Notes under the pieces: generated by a model
Told to the model about the DNA's origin: nothing
Database searches by the model: none
What the model saw: only the letters and a program-made list of their open reading frames with translations
Program-made: the position numbers and the translations under genes
Shown: positions 27,334-35,852 of the stretch, one piece after another
Layout of the letters: the number at the start of each line of letters is the position of its first letter
Position numbering within the stretch: position 1 is the stretch's first letter
Source of the DNA: Paradesertivirga superstes
Lineage (GTDB): Bacteria > Bacteroidota > Bacteroidia > Sphingobacteriales > Sphingobacteriaceae
Reading direction: 5' to 3'
Assembly: GCF_037622515.1 (NCBI RefSeq)
Contig: NZ_JBBJCN010000001.1
Coordinates: forward strand, 186,001 to 250,000
DNA: 64,000 nucleotides

Positions 27334-28212
27334 TTGGAAAATTTTTACAGATACCTCCCGGTAAGTAAAGAAGATGAACAATGGGGACTGCATATCCTGA
27401 ATACGGGATATACTCATATTGAGAATTCAACCTTCTATCCTTCAAAAAAACACCCCTATCCCTACTTTTTTAACTGCAATACAGGCAGGGTACTTCAGGA
27501 ATACCAGTTAATTTATATTACACGTGGTGAAGGATTTTTCGAATCGGCTGCCGCCGGTAAAAAAGCGATTCAGGCCGGAGATGCGATTCTTCTGTTTCCG
27601 GGCGACAGGCATAGTTATAAACCCAATGAAAAAACGGGATGGGACGAGTACTGGATAGGCTTCAACGGAAATATTATTGACAATCAGGTAAGTAACCGCT
27701 TCTTTAAACCTGATGATCCGGTTTTCAGACTTGGCCTGCAGTATGAAATAATAGCGCTTTTTGAATCGATCATCGAACAAACAAAACAAGAAAAACCTGC
27801 CTATCAGCAAATTATTTCAGGCATGCTTCTTCATTTATTAGGCAGTGTCTATTCCCGGAAAAAGCAAAGTTCCCTTTCCGAAGATAATGAGGTTATCCAT
27901 GTGGTAAACAAGGCAATGGTACTTTTCAGACAGAATATCACCGAACAGATTTCGCCGGAAATTGTGGCCCGTCAACTAGGAATAGGTTATTCGTTGTTCA
28001 GGAAGCTATTTAAAAACCATACCGGACTGGCTCCAGGCCAATACTTAATTCAATTGCGCATAGAAAAAGCGAAGCAGATGCTTACCGGCTCTTCAAAACC
28101 AGTTAAAGAGATAGCTTATGAATTAAGCTTCGATTCAGGCCTGTATTTTTCAAAAGTTTTCAGGCAAAAAACAGGGCTTTCTCCTCAGCAGTTTCGTAAA
28201 CAGGGAACTTAA
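27334..28212 (+). CDS. AraC-family transcriptional regulator
   Basis: 292 residues. The N-terminal cupin-like sensor domain (about 20-150: QEYQLIYITRGEGFFESAAA, IQAGDAILLFPGDRHSYKPN) is followed by the two helix-turn-helix units at about 190-290 (ISPEIVARQLGIGYSLFRKLF and VKEIAYELSFDSGLYFSKVF, ending KTGLSPQQFRKQ). The only start that includes the conserved NFYRYLPVSKEDEQWGL opening is TTG 27334; the ATG at 27309 runs into a stop. It is divergent from the sugar isomerase, so it is the likely regulator of that gene, with sugar binding in the cupin. Confidence 0.88.
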   Translation: MENFYRYLPVSKEDEQWGLHILNTGYTHIENSTFYPSKKHPYPYFFNCNTGRVLQEYQLIYITRGEGFFESAAAGKKAIQAGDAILLFPGDRHSYKPNEKTGWDEYWIGFNGNIIDNQVSNRFFKPDDPVFRLGLQYEIIALFESIIEQTKQEKPAYQQIISGMLLHLLGSVYSRKKQSSLSEDNEVIHVVNKAMVLFRQNITEQISPEIVARQLGIGYSLFRKLFKNHTGLAPGQYLIQLRIEKAKQMLTGSSKPVKEIAYELSFDSGLYFSKVFRQKTGLSPQQFRKQGT

Positions 28213-28214
28213 AA

Positions 28215-29582
28215 CTAAAAACTCAACAACCTTTCTGGGTATCTGATGGCATAATTGTGCACCAGATTGCGGATATAATCATTTGAAGGATAAGGCTGTA
28301 TAACGTTTTTCAATTCAGTGATATCGTCAACAGGGGTGTTTTTTAAAATATACCCCATACCCTGAAGATGCCCCTGTTCCATCAGAATTACGCTGTGCTC
28401 CTCCTCGGTTCTGCCTTCATCTAGTAATGCGAATGAGGGTAGGTCGGATCTTAGTTTTGCAATTGCCTGTTGCACCCTGATGTTATATAAAACTCTGCTT
28501 TCGGTTCCCTTACAGGCTCCTTTACAGGGTTTATTATCAATCCCTATACAATCATCCTGATTTCTTTGAATAAAGCATAATTTAGGACAAAGCTCAAACT
28601 CGTCCATTAATTGCCGCAATAAGCTGTGTCCCTCAAATAATTGATTGAAACTGTAAATCGGAGTTGATCCCTTACGTTTTTTATCAATTAAAAGGCGATG
28701 ATACCCTCTCTGGTCTTCATACATAAACAACCCGTATGCCTGCTCAAAGCGTTTCAATGCACGGTTATTTTCCGGCCACAGGCGTTTAATTTCTGTGGCT
28801 TCAAGAATAAATGCCATTAATTCTGTACCGCATTCCTGGAAGTTTATCGAATGGATCTCACGCATAAAATCCTGCCTCTGCTTGTTGGCACTATTTCCGG
28901 TAAAATGAGAGCTAACGCGTTTCTTAAGGTTTTTCGCTTTACCCACATATACAACCTTCCCTTTTTGATTATAGAAATAATAAACTCCCGGCGTATTTGG
29001 TATTTTATCAAATTCTGCACGGGACAAATTTGGAGGTAAAAGCTGCTCTTTTGAGTTTCTGTTTAACGATTGCTTTATATGTCCGTCTTTATCATTTTGC
29101 AGAATCATGGAAAACAGGATAGCTGTAGCTTCTGCATCTCCTCCTGCCCTATGGTGATTGGTAAGCTCAACTTGTAGCTGCTTGCACAATTTCCCCAGGC
29201 TGTAGGATAATAAACCCGGAAATACCTTTCTGCTTAAACGCACTGTACACAGTTTTTTTGTTTGCAGTTCATAGCCGCAAGCCGACAGGTGGTATTTTAA
29301 AAAGGAATAATCAAAATTAACATTATGGGCAATGAAAATCTTATCATGAAGTAAACTGAAAACTTCGGTTGCCACTTCAGAAAACAGCGGCGCATTTGCT
29401 ACCATTTCATTGCTGATACCGGTAAGGGCGGAAATATAAATCGGAATATGCTTTTGTGGATTTATTAAGGTTTCATATTTCCGGGTAACTTTATTACCAT
29501 CATGTAAAACAATAGCTATTTCAGTTATCCCGTTTGCCGAAGCATGCCCCCCCGTGGTTTCAATATCAACTATTGCATACAT
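28215..29582 (-). CDS. DEDDh exonuclease fused to UvrC-like GIY-YIG nuclease
   Basis: 455 residues. Residues 1-165 are a DnaQ-type 3'-5' exonuclease: MYAIVDIETTGG (DxE), KIFIAHNVNFDYSFLKYH and the final HHRAGGDAEA (the H and D of DEDDh). A GIY-YIG domain follows at about 195-275: NTPGVYYFYNQKGKVVYVGK, AKNLKKRVSSHF and a later Glu. The rest has Cys residues (IGIDNKPCKGACKG) as in UvrC/Cho-type proteins. This fusion is known in Bacteroidota and Actinobacteria and is thought to act in DNA repair. The gene converges with the AraC gene, with only two bases between the stops. Confidence 0.9.
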   Translation of the reverse strand: MYAIVDIETTGGHASANGITEIAIVLHDGNKVTRKYETLINPQKHIPIYISALTGISNEMVANAPLFSEVATEVFSLLHDKIFIAHNVNFDYSFLKYHLSACGYELQTKKLCTVRLSRKVFPGLLSYSLGKLCKQLQVELTNHHRAGGDAEATAILFSMILQNDKDGHIKQSLNRNSKEQLLPPNLSRAEFDKIPNTPGVYYFYNQKGKVVYVGKAKNLKKRVSSHFTGNSANKQRQDFMREIHSINFQECGTELMAFILEATEIKRLWPENNRALKRFEQAYGLFMYEDQRGYHRLLIDKKRKGSTPIYSFNQLFEGHSLLRQLMDEFELCPKLCFIQRNQDDCIGIDNKPCKGACKGTESRVLYNIRVQQAIAKLRSDLPSFALLDEGRTEEEHSVILMEQGHLQGMGYILKNTPVDDITELKNVIQPYPSNDYIRNLVHNYAIRYPERLLSF

Positions 29583-29739
29583 ACTACAAACTTATAAATT
29601 ATACTAACATATTTAGCATAATTTATAAACAATTAATACTTATCTCAAATTTAACAAATCACCGTTTATGTAATAGTTCCTGCTTATTGATTAAACGAAC
29701 GTCAATTAGCTTTTTTAATTAATATATTGCTGATATTTT

Positions 29740-30795
29740 ATGGCAAAATACGAATCAAGGCTGGATGTCCCCTCCCGAAAAAAGTTTTTTTATACAATAA
29801 ACGACAAGTTACGCGACTACCTTTTAAAGTATAACCGTGAAACAAAACTACCTGTTCAATATTCTGATTTGCTACGATTTAACACAAGTGTACCCCTTCT
29901 TGATAAAAACGGGAACGATACACTGTGGCAAACAGTGTACTATGACCAGTCTGAAATGAGTGAACTATTTCCCGGGCTCTCTTATATTTATGCATTGATG
30001 AATGCTTCGGGCGATACGGAAGTGATGGATCACCTGCAAATCGCACAAATCGACTATTGCACATTCGGAAATTCAAAGCCTTTCAGAATCAGGGTTATTA
30101 ATAGATTTAATGATAACTACGACTATTTCTATGTTAAAGTTGCTGATGCATCCCGCGTTTACGGACTTGAGCTGGAACATATTTTATCTCCCAACCGCAT
30201 CAGTTATTTAACTGATGAAAACACTCTTATTGAGGAGCATATTTCGGGTTTACCCGGAGATGTTTTTATTAAACAACGGTTAAACACTTCTAAATTTAAT
30301 CAGATCCGTATCTGCAAAGAATTTGTAAAGTTTAATGAACGGTGTTTTATCCGCTTATTAGGCGACATGCGATCTTACAATTATGTAGTTCACATTACTC
30401 CGGATATTGAAGGCAACCAATACCGTTTACGTGCCATAGATTTCGATCAGCAATCATATGAAGGCCGCCGGCAATTTTATCTTCCGCATTATTTTAAAGA
30501 AAACTATCAGTTAGTAAAACTGGGTATCCAGCATATGGATAAAAAAACAATGCGTCAATATCTTGAGGAAGAACGAAGCCTGATCAACAACCGGGTAAAG
30601 CTGGTGCATTACCGTCTCTACGACCTGCTGGAGGTAATGAAGAAAGATGAAATCTCTCCGAGCAGTAAAGTTGCTCAACTGGCATCCGACTTAAGTGATT
30701 TCCATAAAGACCCTTCATTTAAATTATGCAAAACAATGGGCGAGATTGTGGAAGAGCAGCTAAATCTTAACCTTTCGGCAAAACTGAAGCTCTGA
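29740..30795 (+). CDS. Hypothetical protein with kinase-like motifs
   Basis: 351 residues, cytoplasmic, no named family that I can assign with confidence. The order of motifs resembles a degenerate protein-kinase or HipA-like fold: YFYVKVADASRV (about 129-140, possible ATP Lys), EEHISGLPGDVFI (about 165-177), IRLLGDMRSYNYVVH (about 204-218, catalytic-loop like, GDxxxxN), then LRAIDFDQQSYEGRR (about 229-243, DFG-like Asp). The C-terminal 100 residues are helical. It starts 157 bases from the divergent exonuclease gene and is followed by a small hypothetical gene. Kinase activity is my inference only; it may be a conserved Bacteroidota protein with no catalysis. Confidence 0.55.
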   Translation: MAKYESRLDVPSRKKFFYTINDKLRDYLLKYNRETKLPVQYSDLLRFNTSVPLLDKNGNDTLWQTVYYDQSEMSELFPGLSYIYALMNASGDTEVMDHLQIAQIDYCTFGNSKPFRIRVINRFNDNYDYFYVKVADASRVYGLELEHILSPNRISYLTDENTLIEEHISGLPGDVFIKQRLNTSKFNQIRICKEFVKFNERCFIRLLGDMRSYNYVVHITPDIEGNQYRLRAIDFDQQSYEGRRQFYLPHYFKENYQLVKLGIQHMDKKTMRQYLEEERSLINNRVKLVHYRLYDLLEVMKKDEISPSSKVAQLASDLSDFHKDPSFKLCKTMGEIVEEQLNLNLSAKLKL

Positions 30796-30920
30796 TCACT
30801 GGTGAGAACGGAATCTAAGTTTTCAGGATCAGACATTTGATTGCAATCTTCATCTGAATTTTTTCATTCTTATTTGGACTAATTATAAACAATGCGTAAG
30901 TTTGTGACACAGAGTTTTAG

Positions 30921-31283
30921 ATGAAACAGAATAATTGCGTTGAAATAATCGAAATTTTTAGAACAGAATGTGGATCTGTTTCGCAATGTAATAAGACAAA
31001 TTCTTACATTTTAGAATATGCCGGAGTAGCCTCTTCTTTTAAGGCGAGTAACTTTCTAGATTTTATAAAACGGGTTAATAATGTCAATTTAGAAGAAATG
31101 ATCTTTTCTTCGTCAAGTGTTACAGATGTAACTGTTCTGATGCCTCCCTATTCTGACCGTTGTTTTGTTCTTACTTTAACGGATGTTCTGAATTTAAAAA
31201 ATTTACTCTCCGGCGCTAAATTTACCCTTCATTTGCACAGTGTAGTTTGCGAATGCCTTAGACCTCAGCTATTTCGTATTTAG
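30921..31283 (+). CDS. Hypothetical protein, 120 residues
   Basis: I do not recognise a family with certainty. It is a soluble alpha/beta protein with five cysteines (NNCVEIIEIFRTECGS, VCECLRPQLF) and an internal helix SNFLDFIKRVNNVNLEEM. It lies between the kinase-like gene and ferritin, all on the plus strand, with 125- and 85-base gaps, so separate promoters are possible. Coding-like composition throughout and an ATG start. Confidence 0.6.
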   Translation: MKQNNCVEIIEIFRTECGSVSQCNKTNSYILEYAGVASSFKASNFLDFIKRVNNVNLEEMIFSSSSVTDVTVLMPPYSDRCFVLTLTDVLNLKNLLSGAKFTLHLHSVVCECLRPQLFRI

Positions 31284-31368
31284 ATTAAATCTTTATTAGA
31301 TTTAGCATCTTACTTTTTCAATTAATTGTTGTTAAAATCGTAAATTAGCGATAACAACAAAATTAATC

Positions 31369-31908
31369 ATGAAAGATCTTCTCAGATTAAGGACTTCTCT
31401 TTCAGAAGAAATTGAAAACCTTTTAAACGAACAAATAAAAAACGAAGCATATTCATCTGCGGTTTATTTATCCATGGCATCTTATTGCAATCGCAACGGA
31501 TACGATAATAGCGCGGGCCGCCTGGAAAAACAATCAAATGAAGAGCGTGTGCACATGCTTAAGATTTTCAAATATGTAAATGATTTAGGAGGCAGAGCAA
31601 TTTCTCCCGAAATCACCAATGTTCCTCAGGAATTTGAATCATTTCGCGGAGTTTTTGAATTAGCGCTTCAGCAGGAAATAAAAGTCACCGGTCAGTTAAA
31701 TCGTATAGCAGATCAGTGTATGAGATTAAAAGATTATACAACTTTTGACTTTATTCAGTGGTTCTTAAAAGAACAAATTGAAGAGGAATATATTGCCCGC
31801 AGAATTCTTGAGCTATTTGATGTCATTGGTGAAGAAGGAACAGGCCGCTGGCAAATTGATAAACATATCCCTCAGGTAATTTACGGTGATGTTCCCGGAG
31901 AAGAATAA
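31369..31908 (+). CDS. ftnA: Ferritin, iron-storage ferroxidase
   Basis: 179 residues, a four-helix-bundle iron storage protein that oxidises Fe(II) and stores it as a mineral in a 24-mer shell. The ferroxidase ligands are visible: E in LNEQIKNEAYSSAVYLSM, EKQSNEERVHMLKIF (E-x-x-H), E in ELALQQEIKVTGQL, and WFLKEQIEEEYIARRI. The C-terminal IDKHIPQ is typical of bacterial non-heme ferritins. Length is normal. ATG start, with an AT-rich promoter region just upstream. Confidence 0.93.
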   Translation: MKDLLRLRTSLSEEIENLLNEQIKNEAYSSAVYLSMASYCNRNGYDNSAGRLEKQSNEERVHMLKIFKYVNDLGGRAISPEITNVPQEFESFRGVFELALQQEIKVTGQLNRIADQCMRLKDYTTFDFIQWFLKEQIEEEYIARRILELFDVIGEEGTGRWQIDKHIPQVIYGDVPGEE

Positions 31909-32036
31909 CAGACCTGATCTTTACGGTATTAAATGCGATCTGCTAATCACAGGTCGCATTTTGTTTTTATGAATATTTTAGAAACTTTTTTGAATTGAAA
32001 CCCTTTATTAATTAAGTAAATCTAAATCTGATAAAT

Positions 32037-32237
32037 ATGACAAACAATTCAAAATTGCCTGCTTTATTACTTGCAGGATTAGCAATAGGTGCAGCCGCAT
32101 ATTACTTTTTCGGTACTGAAGAAGGAAAAAAAACAACTGATTCTTTAGCAGAATCGCTTAAAGATATCAGCGAATCTTTGAAAGACAAAGCAAATGAAAC
32201 CATAGCAAATGTTAAGGATAAGGTAAATAGCATTTAA
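32037..32237 (+). CDS. YtxH-like small membrane-anchored stress protein
   Basis: 66 residues. It has an N-terminal membrane helix (LPALLLAGLAIGAAAYYFFG), then GTEEGKKTTDSLAESLKDIS and a charged amphipathic helix with repeated K/D/E, as in YtxH/gas-vesicle-like small proteins. Such proteins are often stress-induced, but the function is not known. It is the last gene before an intrinsic terminator and is preceded by ferritin, so the order ferritin-YtxH-like suggests a stress theme. Confidence 0.7.
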   Translation: MTNNSKLPALLLAGLAIGAAAYYFFGTEEGKKTTDSLAESLKDISESLKDKANETIANVKDKVNSI

Positions 32238-32255
32238 TTCCTGTAATTTTCGTGT

Positions 32256-32285
32256 AAAAGACCGGATTTATCCGGTCTTTTTTTT
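32256..32285 (+). terminator. Intrinsic terminator after the YtxH-like gene
   Basis: Stem AAAAGACCGGA / TCCGGTCTTTT with a four-base loop, running into a T8-9 tract. Ends the small gene's transcript. Confidence 0.93.
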
Positions 32286-32317
32286 GCGATAGCAAGTCGT
32301 AGTGCTGTTTAAAAATT

Positions 32318-32325
32318 TATTTTTG
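32318..32325 (+). promoter_or_regulatory. Candidate -7 box for the CrtA-like gene
   Basis: TATTTTTG fits TAnnTTTG and lies 13 bases before the ATG at 32339, which would give a short leader. The -33 part is not clear. Confidence 0.35.
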
Positions 32326-32338
32326 GGGAACCACATTC

Positions 32339-33079
32339 ATGCTTGTTGCTTTAACAATTATCAGGTATTCAAAATTTAAGATCCCGTTCGCTTTTTTGGC
32401 GATGGCAATTCATCGCATACCTTTGATGTTTACCAAACAGTGCAGCTTTTGGAAACTGCTCGGAAGCGGTAAAAACGGAACTTTTGACAAGCAAGCCGAT
32501 CTGGAGCAATGGGCGCTCCTTACCGTTTGGGATACAGAGAAAGATTTCAATTACTTCTTAAAAAAGTCCTTCATTTCTTCATGGTGGAGCATTTTAGCTT
32601 CAGAAACTTATACAATTCTTTGTGAACCGCTTATAAGTCATGGACTATGGGATGGAAAAGAACCCTTTGGAAATGCACAAAACCATAGCTATAATGGGCC
32701 GATAGCAGTTTTAACACGGGCCACCATCCGGTTTAAACGTTTAAAAAACTTTTGGTCGAGCGTAGATAAAGTAGCCGGATTAATGCTTCAGTCTAAAGGA
32801 TACATTACGTCCTTTGGCATCGGTGAAGCTCCATATTACAGACAAGCTACATTTTCTGTCTGGGATTCTCCGGATGATGTAAAAGCATTTGCTTATCACT
32901 CCTCAGAACACAAAGAGATTATTAAAAGAACCAGGGAAGAAAACTGGTACAGCGAAGAGTTATTTGCCAGATTTAAACCAATCGCTAGTTTTGGCACATT
33001 AAAAGGTGTTAACCCTTTAGAGAAGATATTTAAGCATACCAATGAGAGTAGTAGCAGAATTACCAAGACCGGATTGTAA
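32339..33079 (+). CDS. Spheroidene monooxygenase (CrtA)-like protein
   Basis: 246 residues. The C-terminal half matches the CrtA-like domain: GPIAVLTRATIRFKRLKNFW, GYITSFGIGEAPYYRQATFS (G-x-G-E-x-P..RQ-x-TFS), VWDSPDDVKAFAYHSSEHKE and WYSEELFARF. Known members are heme-containing monooxygenases of carotenoid synthesis, but Bacteroidota homologues exist outside carotenoid clusters and no other crt gene is near. The role is therefore uncertain. Its end overlaps the next gene by 38 bases in another frame, suggesting cotranscription. Confidence 0.72.
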   Translation: MLVALTIIRYSKFKIPFAFLAMAIHRIPLMFTKQCSFWKLLGSGKNGTFDKQADLEQWALLTVWDTEKDFNYFLKKSFISSWWSILASETYTILCEPLISHGLWDGKEPFGNAQNHSYNGPIAVLTRATIRFKRLKNFWSSVDKVAGLMLQSKGYITSFGIGEAPYYRQATFSVWDSPDDVKAFAYHSSEHKEIIKRTREENWYSEELFARFKPIASFGTLKGVNPLEKIFKHTNESSSRITKTGL

Positions 33080-33290
33080 AATCACCATATTTTCTATGAA
33101 TATGAAATACCTGGTGAAGTTTGAGCAGGGAATACTTGAACAAACGTATAAACTTTCAGAAATGGATTTGATTGACGGAGTAAACAGCGTTTTTGAAATT
33201 ATTGATGAAGAATTTATTGCTACAGTAGTTTCTCGTTTTAAAATGATGGGGCAGGATTTCAAAGCGGCTTATCAGCGTCACGAATATTAA
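33042..33290 (+). CDS. Small conserved-looking hypothetical protein
   Basis: 82 residues. It opens MRVVAELPRPDCKITIFSMN, then KYLVKFEQGILEQTYKLSE and a C-terminal FKAAYQRHEY. From memory such short proteins are widespread in Bacteroidota, but I cannot name a function. Its start lies inside the 3' end of the CrtA-like gene (38-base overlap, different frame), so translation is probably coupled. The rnpB promoter box follows directly after its stop. Confidence 0.65.
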   Translation: MRVVAELPRPDCKITIFSMNMKYLVKFEQGILEQTYKLSEMDLIDGVNSVFEIIDEEFIATVVSRFKMMGQDFKAAYQRHEY

Positions 33291-33291
33291 C

Positions 33292-33299
33292 TATCTTTG
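33292..33299 (+). promoter_or_regulatory. Candidate -7 box for rnpB
   Basis: TATCTTTG is a perfect TAnnTTTG match, placed four bases before the first paired base of RNase P RNA, as expected for the Bacteroidota promoter of a stable RNA. The -33 region lies inside the preceding small gene and is not clear. Confidence 0.6.
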
Positions 33300-33303
33300 T
33301 AAT

Positions 33304-33673
33304 CACAGGCTGTTCTATCGCAACGATTTATTTCGGTGAGGAAAGTCCGGGCAACACAGAGCATCTCGCTTCCTAACGGGAAGGATTCCGGTAACAGAAG
33401 ACGGAAAGTGCCACAGAAAATAAACTACTCTGGTGCAAACCGGAGAAAAGGTGAAAACGTGAGGTAAGAGCTCACGGCTTTGTATGGCGACATGCATTGC
33501 GGTAAACCCCGGGAGTTGAAAGGCCAAATAAGTCCCGATCCAGGAGTTGCTCGCTCCTTAAAGGTGCAAATCTTTTGTCGGGATGGGTAGGCCGTTAGAG
33601 TGTGCCAGCAATGGTACAAGCAGATAAATGATAGAAACCGTTTACGGTACAGAACCCGGCTTATATGCCTGTG
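33304..33673 (+). ncRNA. rnpB: RNase P RNA (bacterial type A)
   Basis: About 370 nt, the catalytic RNA of RNase P, which removes 5' leaders from tRNA precursors. P1 closes CACAGGC (33304-33310) with GCCTGTG (33667-33673). The conserved 5' core GAGGAAAGTCCGGGC, the GTAAACCCCGGG part and the 3' core ACAGAACCCGGCTTA are present, together with GGTGCAAACCGGAG-type helices. An intrinsic terminator follows. No tRNA gene was found in the window, so its substrates are elsewhere. Confidence 0.96.
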
Positions 33674-33683
33674 AAACTTATTT

Positions 33684-33713
33684 GCTCTTCCCCGAAAAGG
33701 AAGAGCATTTTTT
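33684..33713 (+). terminator. Intrinsic terminator of rnpB
   Basis: GCTCTTCC / GGAAGAGC stem with a seven-base loop CCGAAAA, then ATTTTTTG. Confidence 0.9.
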
Positions 33714-33803
33714 GTTTATAATCTGACTTTAATTATGGCTTTTGCAAGGGAGCACCGGTCTTTCTCTGCCTCCGGGTGAGATGCCGAAGGCAGAGAGGGA
33801 ACT

Positions 33804-34227
33804 GTCCTCCTCTGGCGGAGGTGCCGTCATTTAAGAAAGTTTGTTACAGAAAGTTCTGATTAAAGCGTCATAAAGCTTAAGCACTTTGTGCGGGACAGCC
33901 TTTCTCTCCCTCTGGGAGAGATGCCGGAGGCAGAGAGGGTAGTAGGGATCACGAAATTTCCGATGCCTAAAATGAAACCATAGAATCTTTTCTGCAGTAG
34001 TGGATTTATTTCTTAAGTATCTTCGGAATTCTTTAGGTTTAGGTTATATGAATTGAATGTAGGAAAAATCTTGTAAAGCGTAAACCCTCTCTGCCTTGCG
34101 GCATCTCTCCCTGGGGGAGAGAAAGGCCAATACACACAAAGCGACTTAATCTGCGTGACACTCTATTTCAACAGGTTCGAAAAAAAAATCATCCTAAGTT
34201 AATGGCTATGGTGTCCGCACCAACACC
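33804..34227 (-). mobile_element. DUF559-type element, copy A (internally deleted)
   Basis: Homologous to the element at 38572-39424. Left part: (C/T)CCTC(T/C)(G/C)TGGCGGA-type start, TTAAGAAAGTTTGTT, TTCTGATTAAAGCGTCATAA, then a CTCTCCCTCTGGGAGAG core. Right part: the reverse-oriented core CTCTCTGCCTTGCGGCATC, then GGCTATGGTGTCCGCACC. Between them only the first 30 or so codons of the nuclease remain; the middle (matching about 38800-39085 of copy B) is missing, with a junction near 33950. It fills most of the spacer between rnpB and the NtrC-type gene. A further TTTCTCTGCCTCCGGGTGAG piece at 33759-33810 is an extra end copy. The rest of the spacer (34228-34444) has no clear feature. Confidence 0.75.
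33948..34046 (-). pseudogene. DUF559 endonuclease, N-terminal fragment
   Basis: Minus-strand reading gives KPKEFRRYLRNKSTTAEKIL followed by WFHFRHRKF, which is the standard opening of DUF559 (Vsr-like) proteins (LR..-T-AEK-LW..LR-RK). The frame then runs straight into repeat sequence (PLCLRHLSQRERKAV), so the catalytic region is gone. It proves that the repeat element once carried this gene. No function is expected. Confidence 0.8.
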
Positions 34228-34444
34228 TTTCAAATCCTTAACCTAATGGCGTCCCCCTCACCTTGAGGAGAGGGAATGCATTCATTAACTTTAAGTGATT
34301 TAACAAAAAAATAGTAATCGAAGTCCCGTTTACACCCAAAATTTTAATGTTTTTTACTTTAACTGTCATTTAAAAAACTGTATTAATTTGTATACAAAAA
34401 GCAAACAATTATGTTGACCTTGCGTTTGAAAGCTTAAGATCATT

Positions 34445-35845
34445 ATGGCAAAAATTTTAATTGTTGACGACGAACGCGCTATACGCAATACGCTGCGTGA
34501 GATACTTGAGTATGAAGATTATGAAGTTGAAGATGTAGATAATGGAATAGACGGGCTCGAGCGCATTAAAAAAGACGACTTCGACTTAGTTCTCTGCGAC
34601 ATCAAAATGAATAAGATGGACGGCATGGAAGTGCTTACAGAAGCTCTTGCCGTAAAACCGGACATCCCGTTTATTATGATTTCAGGCCATGGAACCATCG
34701 AAACGGCAGTTGAAGCCTCTAAAAAAGGAGCTTATGATTTTATTTCAAAACCACCCGACCTTAACAGATTATTAATTACCGTAAGAAATGCTCTGGAAAG
34801 AGGAAATCTTGTAACTGAAACCAAAGTATTAAAACGGAAAGTCAGTAAGGTTAGAGTAATGCTGGGAAATTCACCGGCGATATCTAAAATTAAAGATACT
34901 ATTGACAGGGTCGCTCCTACAGATGCAAGGGTTTTAATAACCGGCGCAAACGGTAGTGGTAAAGAATTGGTAGCACGCTGGCTTCATGAAAAATCTCACC
35001 GCTCTAACGGTCCTATTATCGAAGTAAATTGCGCCGCAATACCTTCTGAATTAATAGAGAGTGAATTGTTCGGTCACGAAAAAGGATCCTTTACTTCAGC
35101 AGTTAAACAACGTATAGGTAAATTTGAACAGGCAAACGGAGGGACTTTATTTCTGGATGAAATTGGCGATATGAGCCTTTCTGCCCAGGCAAAAGTTTTA
35201 CGTGCCCTGCAGGAAAATAAAATCACCCGCGTAGGCGGAGAAAAAGAAATTGATGTAGATGTTCGTGTTGTTGCGGCTACAAACAAGGATCTGTTAAAGG
35301 AAATCGAACTTGGAAATTTCCGTATGGACTTGTTCCATCGCCTAAGCGTAATTCTTATTCATGTTCCTTCTCTTGCAGAACGTAATGACGACATTCCGCT
35401 TATAGCTGAAAGCTTTTGTGAAGAGATCTGCAACGAGTACGGTATGCCCACGAAAAAATTTAGTGAAGGTGCTATCGAAACACTCAAAGCGCTTCCGTGG
35501 ACAGGCAATATCCGTGAGCTGCGAAACATGGTTGAGAGGCTGATCATTCTGAGTGATAAAGTTATTACAGACAGTGATGTTCGTACCTTTGCAAATCCTT
35601 CTGCAGTACAGCCCGTTAGTCATGCTACCGGTACCACTCCTGCTACTCAGGGACAGACTTCAACAAACTATGACCAGTTTGGCAGCTTTCAGGAATATAA
35701 AGATTATGCCGAAAAAGAATATATCAAATATAAGCTCGAAAAAAACAACTGGAATGTCTCTAAAACCGCCGATGACATTGATATTCAGAGAAGTCATCTC
35801 TACAGCAAGATAGAAAAGTACGGATTAAAAAGACATGAGCAATAA
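34445..35845 (+). CDS. Sigma-54-dependent response regulator (NtrC family)
   Basis: 466 residues. The receiver domain (1-120) has acidic DDE, phospho-acceptor D54 in LVLCDIKMNKMDG and a C-terminal K. The AAA+ domain has Walker A GANGSGKE (usually GESGTGKE), GHEKGSFTSAVKQ where the sigma-54-contacting loop GAFTGA would be, and Walker B GGTLFLDEIGDM. The C-terminal Fis-type helix-turn-helix is NNWNVSKTADDIDIQRSHLY. So it activates RpoN promoters after phosphorylation. No histidine kinase is adjacent, so the partner is elsewhere. The loop is GSFTSA, with two Ala/Gly to Ser changes; Bacteroidota proteins often vary here, but contact with sigma-54 is worth noting. Confidence 0.93.
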   Translation: MAKILIVDDERAIRNTLREILEYEDYEVEDVDNGIDGLERIKKDDFDLVLCDIKMNKMDGMEVLTEALAVKPDIPFIMISGHGTIETAVEASKKGAYDFISKPPDLNRLLITVRNALERGNLVTETKVLKRKVSKVRVMLGNSPAISKIKDTIDRVAPTDARVLITGANGSGKELVARWLHEKSHRSNGPIIEVNCAAIPSELIESELFGHEKGSFTSAVKQRIGKFEQANGGTLFLDEIGDMSLSAQAKVLRALQENKITRVGGEKEIDVDVRVVAATNKDLLKEIELGNFRMDLFHRLSVILIHVPSLAERNDDIPLIAESFCEEICNEYGMPTKKFSEGAIETLKALPWTGNIRELRNMVERLIILSDKVITDSDVRTFANPSAVQPVSHATGTTPATQGQTSTNYDQFGSFQEYKDYAEKEYIKYKLEKNNWNVSKTADDIDIQRSHLYSKIEKYGLKRHEQ

Positions 35846-35852
35846 TCAATTA

